NCBI GenBank assembly: GCA_963835215.1
Contig: CAWIES010000001.1
Span: 186,001-250,000 of the forward strand
Direction: 5' to 3'
DNA: 64,000 nt
Source of the DNA: Roseiarcus sp963835215
Lineage (GTDB): Bacteria > Pseudomonadota > Alphaproteobacteria > Rhizobiales > Beijerinckiaceae
The notes below the pieces were generated by a model, which was not told the origin of the DNA, searched no databases, and saw only the letters and a program-made list of their open reading frames with translations. Position numbers and translations under genes: made by a program. Shown piece by piece: positions 1 to 9,867 of this stretch (its first letter is position 1; each line of letters begins with the position of its first letter).

Positions 1-1884
1 GCCGACGAGCTTTATGTGACCGGATTGCACATCGAGCAGTATCACCATGCGACGCGGGCGCCGGACGACTACTGGCAAGAGGCGCTGCGGCGAGACCCGC
101 TCGACAGTCGCTGCAACAACGCACTGGGTTTGCGGCGTCTCCGGCGCGGCGAATTCGCTCAGGCGGAGACTCACTTTCGCTGCGCGCTGGAGCGACTGCT
201 TAGACGCAATCCCAATCCCTACGACGGCGAGCCGCTCTACAATCTCGGCCTGACTTTGCGTTACCTTGGGCGCGACGATGAAGCCTACGCGGCTTTCTAC
301 AAAGCCACCTGGAACGCCGCTTGGAGTGGACCTGGCTTTCACGCTCTGGCGGAGATCGACTGTGGGCGGGGCCACTGGCCGAATGCCCTCGACCACATCG
401 ACATGAGCCTGCGCCGAGGGTCGGACAATCTTCGCGCCCGCGATCTGAAGGCGATCGTACTACGGCGTCTGGGTCTGCACGGAGGCAGCCTCGACACTGC
501 TGCGCGAGACGTTGGCGCTGGATCCGCTCGACGATTGGGCCCGATATCTTAGCGGCGAGCCGTTGGCGAGCGGGAGCCAGAACCGTCTCGACCTCGCTTT
601 GGATTTCGCGCGCGCCGGCTTACACAGCGAAGCGTTGAAGGCGCTCGAGGGCGTCTCCGCCGAGCCGCTGTCGGGCGCGGCGCCTCTCATTCACTACTAC
701 ATGGCGCACTTCGCCAGACGTATGGGTGACGATTCAACTGCGCGGGCACATGGCGAGCAGGCGCGCGGCGCGAACCCCGACTACTGCTTCCCAGCGCGAC
801 TCGAAGAGATCGCCATTTTGCAGGGCGCCATCGTCGCAGATCCGACCGATGCGAAGGCGCAATATTACCTCGGCAATCTTCTCTACGACCGCCAACGCTA
901 TGACGAGGCGCTCGCGTACTGGCGAGACTTCGAGCTGACGCTTGACTCGACATTTTCGATCGTCTGGCGCAATCTCGGCATCGGCGCCTTCAACGTGCGC
1001 AACGATCCGGCCCACGCGGCGGACTGCTATGAGCGCGCGCTCGCGGCCGCGCCCGGCGACGCTCGGCTGCTCTACGAACGCGATCAACTTTGGCGGCGGC
1101 TCGGCCGCCTTCCCGCCGATCGATTGGCCGAGTTGCGCAAGCATCGAGACCTCGTCGACCAGCGCGACGATCTCACCGTCGAATTCTGCGCGCTGCTGAA
1201 CCAAAACGGCGCTCACGGGGAGGCTCTGGAAATCCTGACCCGACGCCGCTTCCAGCCCTGGGAGGGCGGAGAGGGGATGGCGCTTGAACAATATACCCGA
1301 ACCCGGCTCGCACTCGGGCGGCGCGAGTTGGCGGCAGGCCGAGTGGCGCAAGCGCGCCGGCATTTTGAGGCGGCGCTTGTTGTCCCGGAGACACTGGGCG
1401 AGGCGAGGCACCTGCTCGCGAACCAGAGCAACGTCTACTACTGGCTCGGCTGCGCGTGCGCCGCGGCCAAGGACGACGCGTCGGCGCGCCGCTATTGGAC
1501 GCTCGCAGGCGAATTTCGTGGGGACTTTCAGGGCATGCGCGTGCGCGCCTATTCGGAAATGACCTACTATTCGGCGCGGGCCCTCGAGCGCCTCGAACGG
1601 AATGAGGAAGCCGCGGCGATGGCGAAGGGGCTCAGCGAGCACGCTCAGGCCCTCCTCGCTACGCCCGCACGGATCGACTATTTCGCAACGTCTTTGCCAA
1701 CCATGCTGCTGTTTGAGCAAGATCTCCAGAAGAACCAGGATCTCGCCGCTCAACTCATGCTTGCCCAGGCGAGTTCCTGCTCGGCGACACCGGGCGGGCT
1801 CGCGACTGGCTGGAGCGCGTGCTTCAGCAAGACCCGAACCACGCGGCCGCCGCCGATTTGCTCGGCGAGATCGGCCTGCCCTGA
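1..1884 (+). pseudogene. TPR-repeat DUF5107-type protein, 5' end outside window, two frameshifts
   Basis: The reading frame is open from base 1, so the gene starts upstream of the window. The protein is built of tetratricopeptide-like helical repeats (for example CNNALGLRRLRRGEFAQAE, YNLGLTLRYLGRDDEAY, AQYYLGNLLYDRQRYDEAL), and its wording matches the C-terminal part of DUF5107 proteins, whose role is unknown. The frame breaks twice. At about 481-482 one extra G separates ...LRRLGLH from EAASTLLRETLALDPLDDW. At about 1769-1771 one base is missing, after which the frame reads EFLLGDTGRARDWLERVL and ends in GEIGLP at a TGA at 1882-1884. Homology-like sequence continues cleanly across both breaks, so error is as likely as a pseudogene. 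No functional link to the formate genes is visible. Confidence 0.7.
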
Positions 1885-2060
1885 CTGGGTTGTCTCATCC
1901 TCGCTCTTCGGTCGAAGCGTGACGCCGGGGCCCGGGCCATGTTGAAGCGGCGGGCATCTCGGAGACAATCAGCGGCAACCTTCAATTTGTCTCGGACAGC
2001 GCCCGGCTTACTGAATCGCGCTGGTCGATCTCCCCGCGGAGATTATCGCCCGCGCGGGTT

Positions 2061-2192
2061 CTAGCGAAACAGCGACATCGCGTTGGCGATCGTCTGCAGG
2101 ACGCCCCAGGCGAGGGGGATGCCGACAAAGCACCAGGCGAGAACGAGCTTCACTGTCATCGAGTTCGATGGGTCCGTGTTGGACATCGTCAT
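2061..2192 (-). CDS. MFS transporter small partner protein, 43 aa
   Basis: A 43-residue single-span membrane protein. It has a polar N terminus (MTMSNTDPSNS), then one hydrophobic helix (about residues 14-37, with LVLAWCFVGIPLAWGV) and a short basic end (SLFR). The start lies 5 bases after the stop of the OFA-family carrier, and its Shine-Dalgarno (GAGGAGA on the minus strand) overlaps that stop, so the two are translationally linked. Very short proteins of this kind are annotated next to OFA-type carriers as MFS transporter small subunits. The role (stability or regulation of the carrier) is inferred from position. A second in-frame ATG two codons later (MSNTD) is an alternative start. Confidence 0.75.
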   Translation of the reverse strand: MTMSNTDPSNSMTVKLVLAWCFVGIPLAWGVLQTIANAMSLFR

Positions 2193-2197
2193 TCTCC

Positions 2198-3616
2198 TCA
2201 GGCTCCCGACGGATCGCCGGCGGCGGCGACGGCGGCTTGCGCGTCTTCGGCGTCATGGTCGGGTTGCATGTGAAAGCTGTGGTCGACCGCCTTGATGAAG
2301 AAGTTGCAGACGAACCCCGCGACCAGCAGCGCGGCCATGATATACATCGTCGTGTTGTACGCCTGGGCCTTGGGCACGCCGTTGTCGATCTGATATTGCC
2401 GGATGTAGTTCACCAACACCGGGCCGAAGACGCCAGCCACCGACCAGGCGGTGATCAGCATGCCGTGGATGGCCCCAACGTAGCGCGTGCCGAACATGTC
2501 CCTGAGATAGGCGGGCACAGTTGCGAAGCCGCCGCCGTACATCGACAGGATCACGACGAAGCAGAGTACGAACAACGCGACGCTGCCTGCCGCTCCGGTT
2601 GCGGGCACGAGCGCGTAGAGCACCGTTCCGATGGCGAAGAAGCAGAAGTACGTGTTCTTGCGGCCGATATAATCCGAGATCGAGGCCCAGAAGAATCGCC
2701 CCGCCATGTTGAACAGGCTGAGCAGTCCGACGAAGCCCGCCGCGGCGACCGCAGTGACCCGGCCGGGGAACATTTCCTGGCTCATCGCCGAAGCCTGGCT
2801 GAGCACGCCGATGCCGGCAGTGACGTTCAGACACAGCACCGCCCAGATGAGCCAGAACTGCGGCGTCTTCAGCGCGTCGTAAACGTAGACATCGTTCTTG
2901 GTGATCAGCTTTTGCGCGACGACGGGCGGCGTGTAGCCCTCGGGCTTCCAGCCGGCGGCCGGCACGCGGACGATCGCAGCGCCGACCCACATGAAGCAGA
3001 GATAGATGACGCCAAGGCAGATGAAGGCTTCGGCGACCCCGACATGGCTCGGCGTCGAAAACCTCTGCATCAGCCAGACCGACAAGGGCGAGGCGATGAA
3101 GGCGCCGCCGCCAAAGCCCATGATCGCCATGCCGGTCGCCATGCCCGGACGATCGGGGAACCACTTGATCAGAGTCGACACCGGCGAGATGTAGCCGATG
3201 CCGAGCCCGATCCCGCCGAACACGCCATAGCCGAGATAGACGATCCAGATATTGTGAAGGTAGACGCCAAGCGCGGAGACGAAGAATCCGGCCGCCCAGC
3301 ATAGACCGGCCGTGAACATCGCGCGGCGCGGGCCGCCGTCCTCGACCCAGCGTCCGAACAAAGCCGCAGCGGCGCCAAGCACGAAGATCGCAATCGAGAA
3401 GATCCAGCCGAGCTCGGTCAGCTTCCAATCGTCCGGGGTGGCGTGATCGATGCCGATCAACTTGGTCATCGGCAGGTTAAAGACGCTGAGCGCGTAGGCC
3501 TGGCCGATGCAAAGATGGATGCAGAGGGCGGCGGGTGGAACCATCCACCGGCTGAACCCAGGCTGGGCGACGGTGCGGGATCGATCGAGGAAGGAGAGGG
3601 GTCCTGCGCCGCTCAT
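2198..3616 (-). CDS. OFA-family MFS transporter (oxalate/formate antiporter type)
   Basis: A 472-residue carrier with about 12 hydrophobic segments and the layout of the oxalate/formate antiporter (OFA) family of the major facilitator superfamily. The region LCIGQAYALSVFNLPM near residue 35, GGIGLGIGYISPVSTLIKWF near 135 and GGGFATVPAYLRDMFG near 365 are typical. It lies downstream of the formate dehydrogenase genes on the same strand, so formate, oxalate or a related small carboxylate is a sensible substrate, although OFA members transport many anions. Its ATG overlaps the TGA of the preceding 33-codon ORF (ATGA). A strong Shine-Dalgarno (GGGGAGG) lies inside a 6-bp inverted repeat (3623-3628 with 3633-3638), which could affect translation. 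Confidence 0.9.
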   Translation of the reverse strand: MSGAGPLSFLDRSRTVAQPGFSRWMVPPAALCIHLCIGQAYALSVFNLPMTKLIGIDHATPDDWKLTELGWIFSIAIFVLGAAAALFGRWVEDGGPRRAMFTAGLCWAAGFFVSALGVYLHNIWIVYLGYGVFGGIGLGIGYISPVSTLIKWFPDRPGMATGMAIMGFGGGAFIASPLSVWLMQRFSTPSHVGVAEAFICLGVIYLCFMWVGAAIVRVPAAGWKPEGYTPPVVAQKLITKNDVYVYDALKTPQFWLIWAVLCLNVTAGIGVLSQASAMSQEMFPGRVTAVAAAGFVGLLSLFNMAGRFFWASISDYIGRKNTYFCFFAIGTVLYALVPATGAAGSVALFVLCFVVILSMYGGGFATVPAYLRDMFGTRYVGAIHGMLITAWSVAGVFGPVLVNYIRQYQIDNGVPKAQAYNTTMYIMAALLVAGFVCNFFIKAVDHSFHMQPDHDAEDAQAAVAAAGDPSGA

Positions 3617-3714
3617 CGCGCTGCCTCCCCTCGGAGGCGTCGTTCGTCGATGCGCGAATTGATCGCGCGCGATTGGCGCCGTGGCGCCCGCGCGGAAAGC
3701 CCGGACTTCAACAT
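3613..3714 (-). CDS. 33-residue arginine-rich ORF coupled to the OFA carrier
   Basis: This short frame has a very good ribosome site (AGGGGAGGAAGCG directly before ATG at 3714), and its TGA overlaps the ATG of the OFA carrier in a 4-base ATGA. The peptide starts MLKSGLSARAPRRQSR and ends LRGEAAR. Nine of its 33 residues are arginine and it has no membrane span. I do not recognise a family. It could be a leader peptide whose translation opens the hairpin over the carrier's Shine-Dalgarno, a real small protein, or chance. The ribosome site and exact coupling support real translation; the amino-acid makeup is typical of unconstrained GC-rich sequence. Confidence 0.4.
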   Translation of the reverse strand: MLKSGLSARAPRRQSRAINSRIDERRLRGEAAR

Positions 3715-3773
3715 CGCTTCCTCCCCTTGTGGCGCGCGGTGATTTTCCCGGCGTCGCCCTTTTTCGCGCCGGC

Positions 3774-4004
3774 TTAGCCGGAGTCGTTTTCTTTCAGCGC
3801 CGCCACCGCCGCGGCCGCAATCGGATTGAGGCTCCCGCCGCCGGAATCCGCGTATGTGACTATTTCGTGAATCATCTTTGGCGTCCAGTAGAGCTTGAGA
3901 TGCGTCGCCGCGCCGCGGACCGCCTCGGGCTCGGCCATCGCGCTGAACGCGGCGCCGATCTGGTTGGCCATGCGCGCCAGCTTGTCGATTTTCGCGCCGC
4001 TCAC
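3774..4004 (-). CDS. fdsD: NAD-dependent formate dehydrogenase delta subunit
   Basis: A 76-residue protein matching the small delta subunit of soluble molybdenum formate dehydrogenases: an N-terminal helix (KIDKLARMANQIGAAF), a central THLKLYWTPKMIHEIVTY and a C-terminal NPIAAAAVAAL. The delta subunit is not catalytic but is needed for assembly or activity in characterised systems. Translation most likely starts at GTG 4004, overlapping the fdhD TGA in GTGA; longer upstream frames give only arginine-rich sequence. It is the last structural gene of the fdsGBACD order. An inverted repeat of CCGGCG and CGCCGG follows the stop, without a T-run, and may be a processing hairpin. Confidence 0.88.
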   Translation of the reverse strand: MSGAKIDKLARMANQIGAAFSAMAEPEAVRGAATHLKLYWTPKMIHEIVTYADSGGGSLNPIAAAAVAALKENDSG

Positions 4005-4834
4005 GCCGCCAGCCCTCCGTCCACACCGCCGGCCGCCGTTGTGAAGATCGTGGCGCGATCCGCGCGTGCGACCGCGACGAGCGTGAGGCCGCACTCTTTC
4101 GCGCGCTCAAGGGCGAGCGAGGTTGGCGCCGAAACCGACACCAGCGTCGCCGCCCCGAACGCCGCCGCCTTGGCGACCATTTCGAACGAGCAGCGGCTGG
4201 TGATGACGATGAAACCGCTCGTTGGATCGACCGAGGCCAGCGCCAGCGCGCCGATCAATTTGTCGAGCGCGTTGTGACGCCCGACGTCCTCGCGCGTCAG
4301 CAGGACCGCGCCGAAGCGGTCGCTCCAGGCCGCGCCATGCGTGGCGCGCGTCTCGGCGTTGAGCGGCTGGGCGCGCTCGAGACCTTCAAGCGCGGCGCGG
4401 ATCGCGGAGGGGGCGATCGGGGCGCTCAAGGGAACGGGCGCGCGCGGCTTGGGCAGATGGGCGAGATCCTCGATGCCGCACAGGCCGCATCCGGTGCGGC
4501 CCGACATCGCCCGCGTGCGCGACAGATGCGCGCTCAGGCGCTCCCCTGTGAGGGCGACGTCGAGGCGCATGCCCCCTTCGACGATGCCGACTTCGACGCC
4601 GCGAATGTCCGCGACGCGCTCGACGATGCCCTCGGTCAGGGCGAAGCCGACGGCGAAATCCTTGAGGTCGCGCGGCGTGGCCATCATCACCGCGAACGGC
4701 GCGCCGCCAAAGCTCAGTTGGATCGGCGTCTCGACCGCTATGGCGCTTTGCCGCGCCGGCCCCGACGCGCCGCGATCGTAGTCGAAGGTTTGCGCCGTCG
4801 CGAAGACAGCGCCCGGCGGTTCATTCGGCGGCAT
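4001..4834 (-). CDS. fdhD: Formate dehydrogenase sulfurtransferase FdhD (FdsC)
   Basis: A 277-residue FdhD-family protein. These proteins pass sulfur from a cysteine desulfurase to the molybdenum cofactor of formate dehydrogenase, which is needed for activity. The CxxC motif of the family is present as RTGCGLCGIEDL near residue 135. The phosphate/cofactor-binding part includes LLTREDVGRHNALDKLIG and VITSRCSFEMVAKAA. The ATG at 4834 overlaps the end of fdsA by 14 bases and the stop overlaps fdsD by 4, so it is co-translated with the enzyme it serves. In the fds nomenclature this position is fdsC. Confidence 0.93.
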   Translation of the reverse strand: MPPNEPPGAVFATAQTFDYDRGASGPARQSAIAVETPIQLSFGGAPFAVMMATPRDLKDFAVGFALTEGIVERVADIRGVEVGIVEGGMRLDVALTGERLSAHLSRTRAMSGRTGCGLCGIEDLAHLPKPRAPVPLSAPIAPSAIRAALEGLERAQPLNAETRATHGAAWSDRFGAVLLTREDVGRHNALDKLIGALALASVDPTSGFIVITSRCSFEMVAKAAAFGAATLVSVSAPTSLALERAKECGLTLVAVARADRATIFTTAAGGVDGGLAA

Positions 4835-7668
4835 CGATTTTAATCCCGTCGATGCGGCGCCGCGTGGCGCCCTCCTCGCGATCGCGCTCCTGCCACTCGG
4901 AATAATGGTTGGTGCGCCTGATCTGAACCGCGGTCACCTTGTATTCCGGGCAATTGGTCGCCCAATCGGAATTCTCGGTCGTCACGACGTTGGCGCCGCT
5001 GTTGGGGTGGTGGAACGTCGTATAGACGACGCCCGGCTGCATGCGCTCGGAGATTTTCGCGTGTAGCGAGACTTCGCCGACGCGGCTCTGCAAGGAAACA
5101 AGATCGCCGTCGGCGACGCCGCGGCTTTCTGCGTCGAAGGGGTGAATCTCCAGCACGTCCTCTTCGTGCCACAGGCTGTTGTCGGTGCGCCGCGTCTGCG
5201 CGCCGACGTTATACTGCGTGAGGATGCGTCCAGTGGTCAGCAACAACGGGAACCGTGGTCCGGTCCGCTCGTCGGTCGCGACATAGTCGGTGAGCATGAA
5301 CTGGCCCTTGCCGCGCACGAAGCGATCGACGTGCATGATCGGCGTCCCTTCGGGCGCGGCTTCATTGCACGGCCATTGAATCGAGCCGAGCTCATCGAGC
5401 CGCGCGTAGGAAACGCCCGCGAAGGTCGGCGTGGTGAGCGCGATCTCGTCCATGATTTCGCTCGGATGCGAATAGTGCAGGGGCACGCCGAGGGCCTCCG
5501 CGAACGCGATCGTCGCTTCCCAGTCGGCCTTGCCGGCGAGCGGAGTGATCGCCTTGCGGACGCGGCTGATGCGCCGCTCGGCGTTGGTGAAGGTGCCGTC
5601 CTTCTCCAAGAACGAAGAGCCGGGGAAGAACACATGGGCGTAGCGCGCGGTTTCGTTGAGGAAGAGATCCTGCACGATCACGCATTCCATCGCCTCGAGG
5701 CCGGCGGTGATGTGTTGCGTGTCGGGATCGGATTGGGCGATGTCCTCGCCCTGAATGTAGAGCCCCTTGAACGATCCTTCGACCGCTTCGTCCATCATGT
5801 TGGGAATGCGTAGGCCCGGCGCCTTGGAGCAGTTCGACCCCCCACAGGCGACGGAAAATATCCTGGGTCGCGTCATCCGAGACGTGGCGATAACCGGAGA
5901 ATTCGTGCGGGAACGATCCCATGTCGCACGAGCCCTGCACGTTGTTCTGGCCGCGCAGCGGATTGACGCCGACGCCCTCGCGGCCGATGTTGCCGGTCGC
6001 CATCGCCAGATTGGCCATCGCCATGACCGTCGACGAGCCCTGCGAATGCTCGGTGACGCCGAGGCCATAGTAGATCGCGGCGTTGCCTCCCGTGGCGAAC
6101 AGGCGCGCCGCGGCGCGCAGCTCCGCCGCCGCGACGCCGGTCGCCGCCGCGGTCGCCTCGGGCGAATGACGCTCGTCGGCGATGAAGCGCGCCCAGGACT
6201 CGAAATTGGCCGCGTCACAGCGCTCGCGCACGAAGGTCTCGTCGACGAGCCCCTCGACGACAATGACATGCGCCAGCGCATTGACGACGGCGACGTTCGT
6301 CCCCGGCCGCAGGGCGAGATGGAAGTCGGCTTCGACATGCGGCATGCGCACGATGTCGATGCGGCGCGGATCGACGACGATCAGCTTCGCGCCGGCGCGC
6401 AGCCGTCTCTTCATGCGCGAGGCGAAGACCGGATGGGCGTCGGTCGGGTTGGCGCCGATGATGAGCACCACGTCGGTCTGGTCGACCGATTTGAAATCCT
6501 GTGTCCCCGCCGAGGTGCCGAAAGTCTTGGAGAGTCCGTAGCCGGTCGGCGAATGGCAGACGCGCGCGCAGGTGTCGATGTTGTTGTTGCCGAAGCCGGC
6601 GCGCACCAATTTCTGGACCAGAAACACCTCTTCATTGGTGCAGCGTGAGGAGCTGATCGCGCCGATCGAGTCGCGCCCGTACTTGCCCTGGATGCGCTTG
6701 AACTCGCTCGCGGCGTAGCCAACCGCTTCGTCCCACGTGACTTCGCGCCAGGGATCCTCGATCGAAGCGCGGATCATCGGCTTGAGGATGCGGTCTTTGT
6801 GCGTGGCGTAGCCGAAAGCGAATCGGCCCTTGACGCAGGAATGGCCCTCGTTGGCCTTGCCGGATTTGGCGGGCACCATGCGCACGACCTCTTCGCCCTT
6901 CAGCTCCGCCCGGAATGAGCAGCCGACGCCGCAATAGGCGCAGGTGGTGACGACCGCGCGTTCCGGCGTTCCCTTGGCGATGACGCTTTTCTCGTTCAAC
7001 GTCGCGGTCGGGCAGGCTTGCACGCAGGCGCCGCACGAGACGCATTCGGAAGAGAAGAAGTCGCCGCCGCCGGGCGAGACCTTGGAGTCGAAGCCGCGGC
7101 CGAGAATCGTCAGTGCGAAAGTGCCCTGCACCTCCTCGCAGGCGCGCACGCAACGCGAACAGACGATGCACTTGGAGGATTCGAAGGTGAAATAGGGATT
7201 GGAGGAATCGGTCGGCGCGTCGAGGTGGTTGGCGCCCTGATAGCCGTAGCGCACGTCGCGCAGGCCGACCACGCCCGCCTGCGTCTGCAATTCGCAGTCG
7301 CCGTTGGCGCTGCAGGTCAGACAATCGAGGGGATGGTCGGAGATGTAGAGCTCCATCACGCCGCGCCGGAGTTTGGCGAGCCGGGGGGTCTGCGTGCGCA
7401 CGACCATGCCGGCTTCGGCGGGGGTCGTGCATGAAGCGGGGGTCCCCCTCCGGCCCTCGATCTCGACGAGGCAAAGCCGGCACGAACCGAACGCTTCCAG
7501 ATTGTCGGTGGCGCAGAGCCGGGGAACCGGAGCGTCGAGCAGCGCGGCGGCGGCCATCACCGAAGTCCCCGCGGGTACGCTGACTTGCCGGCCGTCGATG
7601 GTCAGCGTCACCGTCGCCGCGCCGGCGCGGATTGGCGTCCCTGAATCGAATTCCTGCAGCAACGGCAT
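4821..7668 (-). CDS. fdsA: NAD-dependent formate dehydrogenase alpha subunit, frame interrupted once
   Basis: Catalytic subunit of the soluble molybdenum formate dehydrogenase, about 948 residues in the restored frame, as usual for FdsA. In order it shows an N-terminal 2Fe-2S domain (FGSCRLCLVEIEG), the His/Cys cluster site HPLDCLTCSANGDCELQ, two 4Fe-4S sites (CIVCSRCVRACEE, CVSCGACVQACP), a further cluster motif CAYCGVGCSF, then the bis-MGD domain with DTCARVCHSPTG. The molybdenum ligand there is cysteine, not selenocysteine. One extra base near 5813-5817 shifts the frame: the N-terminal part reads to ...WGVELLQGAG and the rest resumes at LRIPNMMDEAVEG. Both halves are well conserved, so the break may be a sequence error. 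An ATG with GGAG overlapping the fdsB stop starts it. Confidence 0.9.
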
Positions 7669-7677
7669 CTCAGACTC

Positions 7678-9234
7678 CTATTCGGCCGCGAGCCGCGTGG
7701 GATCGCGGGCGAAATCCTCGCCGAAGTGGTCGAGAGCGCTCAGCACGGGAAGCGGCGTCAGTCCGCCGAGCGCGCACAGCGACCCGTCGGTCAGCACCTC
7801 ACAGAGGTCGCGCAAGAGCTCGATGTTTTGTTGGCGATCCTGGCCGGCGACGATTTTATCGACCGTCTCGACGCCGCGCGTCGAACCGATGCGGCACGGC
7901 GTGCACTTGCCGCAGCTCTCCGCCGCGCAGAAGGCCAGCGCAAAGCGCGCCTGACGCGCCATGTCGACCGTGTCGTCGAAGACGACGATGCCGCCGTGGC
8001 CGAGCATGCCTTTGGCGGCAAGCATCGCCTCGTAGTCGAGTGGCGTGTCGAGCAGGCTCGCGGGGAAATAGGCGCCCAAGGGGCCGCCGATCTGCACCGC
8101 GCGCACCGGCCGGCCCGAGCGCGTGCCGCCGCCGAAGTCTTCGATCAGCCGACGGATGGTCACGCCGAACGCGAGTTCGACGAGGCCGCCGCGTTTGATG
8201 TTGCCGGCCAATTGGAAGGGCTGCGAGCCGCGCGAGCGGCCGACGCCGTAATCCGCATAGGCCTTGGCGCCATGCGCGAGAATCCACGGCGTCGAAGCGA
8301 AGCTCAGCACGTTGTTGATGACGCTCGGCTTGCCAAACAGACCCTTGATCGCCGGCAGCGGCGGCTTGGCGCGCACCTGGCCGCGTTTGCCCTCCAGGCT
8401 CTCGAGCAACGAGGTCTCCTCGCCGCAGATGTAGGCGCCGGCGCCGAGCCGCGCCTCGATTTCGAATGCGCGGCCGGAGCCGAGCACATCGGCGCCCAGC
8501 ACGCCGCCGGCCCGCGCCTTGGCGATGGCGGCGGCGAACGTGCGGAAGCCATGCGGATATTCGGAGCGGATATAGACATAGCCCTTGGTCGCGCCGACGC
8601 TGAGCGCGGCGATCGTCATCCCCTCGATCAAGAGGAAAGGGTCGCCCTCGAGCAGCATACGGTCGGCGAAGGTGCCGCTGTCGCCTTCGTCGGCGTTGCA
8701 AACAACGTATTTTTGCGTCGCCTCGACGCCGGCGACGGTGCGCCATTTGACGCCTGTCGGAAACCCGGCGCCGCCGCGCCCGCGCAGGCCCGAGGCGATA
8801 ACCTCTTCGATCGTGTGCGCCGGCCCGATCGCGATCGCTAGCTTCAGCCCGGCGAGGCCGCCGTGCGCGACATAGTCTTCGAGCGACAGCGGATCGACGA
8901 CACCGCAACGAGCGAAAATGAGCCGTTGCTGGTTTTTGAAATAGGGGATGTCCTCGACGAGCCCGAGCGCCTTCGGGTGGGCGCCGCCCGCCAGGAACTC
9001 GGCGTCGAACAGCGAGGGCGCGTCACTTGGCAAAATCGGGCCATAGGCGAAGCGACCCTTGCGAGTGGGCGCCTCGATCATCGGCTCCAGCCAGGCGAGA
9101 CCGCGCGAGCCGGTGCGCACCACCTCAATCGCGACGCCGCGCGCCTGCGCTTCCTCGGCGATGGCGCGCGCCGCCTCATCCGCGCCGACCGAAAGCGCGG
9201 AGGAATCAGCGGGAATGTAGATGCGCGGGTTCAA
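7678..9234 (-). CDS. fdsB: NAD-dependent formate dehydrogenase beta subunit
   Basis: Diaphorase subunit of about 518 residues, related to NuoF. It takes electrons from FdsA and reduces NAD. It has an N-terminal thioredoxin-like part (IYIPADSSAL...), the NADH-binding glycine-rich loop GLRGRGGAGFPTG, the FMN region NADEGDSGTF and GEETSLLESLEGKRG, and a 4Fe-4S site ESCGKCTPCRIG followed by a distal cysteine in GSLCALGG. The frame is open further upstream, but that stretch is arginine-rich and lies inside fdsG. A TTG at 9234, overlapping the fdsG TGA as TTGA, gives the normal family N terminus. Confidence 0.92.
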   Translation of the reverse strand: MNPRIYIPADSSALSVGADEAARAIAEEAQARGVAIEVVRTGSRGLAWLEPMIEAPTRKGRFAYGPILPSDAPSLFDAEFLAGGAHPKALGLVEDIPYFKNQQRLIFARCGVVDPLSLEDYVAHGGLAGLKLAIAIGPAHTIEEVIASGLRGRGGAGFPTGVKWRTVAGVEATQKYVVCNADEGDSGTFADRMLLEGDPFLLIEGMTIAALSVGATKGYVYIRSEYPHGFRTFAAAIAKARAGGVLGADVLGSGRAFEIEARLGAGAYICGEETSLLESLEGKRGQVRAKPPLPAIKGLFGKPSVINNVLSFASTPWILAHGAKAYADYGVGRSRGSQPFQLAGNIKRGGLVELAFGVTIRRLIEDFGGGTRSGRPVRAVQIGGPLGAYFPASLLDTPLDYEAMLAAKGMLGHGGIVVFDDTVDMARQARFALAFCAAESCGKCTPCRIGSTRGVETVDKIVAGQDRQQNIELLRDLCEVLTDGSLCALGGLTPLPVLSALDHFGEDFARDPTRLAAE

Positions 9235-9713
9235 TGGCGCCGCCGCGTGGTTTGGGCGACGATGGCGTCGATCTTGTCGCGATCGAGCCGGCCGATCGGT
9301 TCGCCGTCGAGCAGCGCGGCGGGGGAGAGCGCGCAATTGCCGAGGCAGTAGACGGTTTTGACATGAAGCGGCGCGGCCCCGTCGGCGTGATCCACCGCAA
9401 CGCCATGCGCCGCGCCGAGATGCGCGACCAGATCCTCGCAGCCGAGCGCCTGGCAGGATTCGGCCCGGCAGAGCTGGAGCGTCGCTCCCTCGATCGGGGC
9501 GCGGCGAAAGTCGTGATAAAAGCTGACGACGCCGAGGATTTCGGCGCGGGAGAGGTTGAGCGCCTCGGCGACCTCGGGGATCGCCGCGTCATCGATATAG
9601 CCAAAGCAGTCCTGCAAGGCGTGGAGGATCGGCAGCGCGGCGCCAGGTTCGGCGCTCTTTGCCGCGATCAAGGCGCGCGCCTCGGCGACGCTCCAAGGAG
9701 TCCTGCCCGTAAT
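9231..9713 (-). CDS. fdsG: NAD-dependent formate dehydrogenase gamma subunit
   Basis: A 2Fe-2S subunit related to NuoE, about 160 residues. The conserved body runs from PWSVAEARALIA through PILHALQDCFGYI and GVVSFYHDFR. The cluster ligands lie in CRAESC and CLGNC. No ATG is in frame near the expected N terminus. An ATT at 9713, preceded by GGAGG with 7-base spacing, would give (M)TGRTPWSV, which fits the family length. The nearest in-frame GTG (9812) adds 33 unfamiliar residues and lies only 37 bases from the regulator site. The start is therefore uncertain; the body is not. Confidence 0.85.
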   Translation of the reverse strand: MTGRTPWSVAEARALIAAKSAEPGAALPILHALQDCFGYIDDAAIPEVAEALNLSRAEILGVVSFYHDFRRAPIEGATLQLCRAESCQALGCEDLVAHLGAAHGVAVDHADGAAPLHVKTVYCLGNCALSPAALLDGEPIGRLDRDKIDAIVAQTTRRRH

Positions 9714-9848
9714 CTCCGAGCCTCCCGTCTGCGCGCGCCTTCGCGCTGCGCTCGCCGTCGCCGGAATATTTCTCCTGAGATATATCCGACGTGCACCGTA
9801 AGATTCCTCCACCGCCGGGCGCGATGCAAATTGAAGATTTGGACTAAT

Positions 9849-9867
9849 CGATAGATAATTTCTATCG
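9849..9867. promoter_or_regulatory. LysR-type operator CGATAG-N7-CTATCG before fdsG
   Basis: The sequence shows a perfect inverted repeat: ATCGATAGA (9847-9855), TAATT, TCTATCGAT (9861-9869). Its core ATAG-N7-CTAT is a T-N11-A box of the LysR family. It spans the stop codon of the neighbouring lysR gene and lies about 135 bases upstream of fdsG. The same CGATAG-N7-CTATCG pattern occurs before lysR at 10819-10837, so both are likely sites for that regulator. Confidence 0.7.

Noticed and set aside
2028..2060. Small hairpins (ATCTCC/GGAGAT and CCCGCGCGGG) after the 43-residue gene
   Set aside because: Stems are short and no T-run follows in the direction of transcription, so I do not call a terminator.
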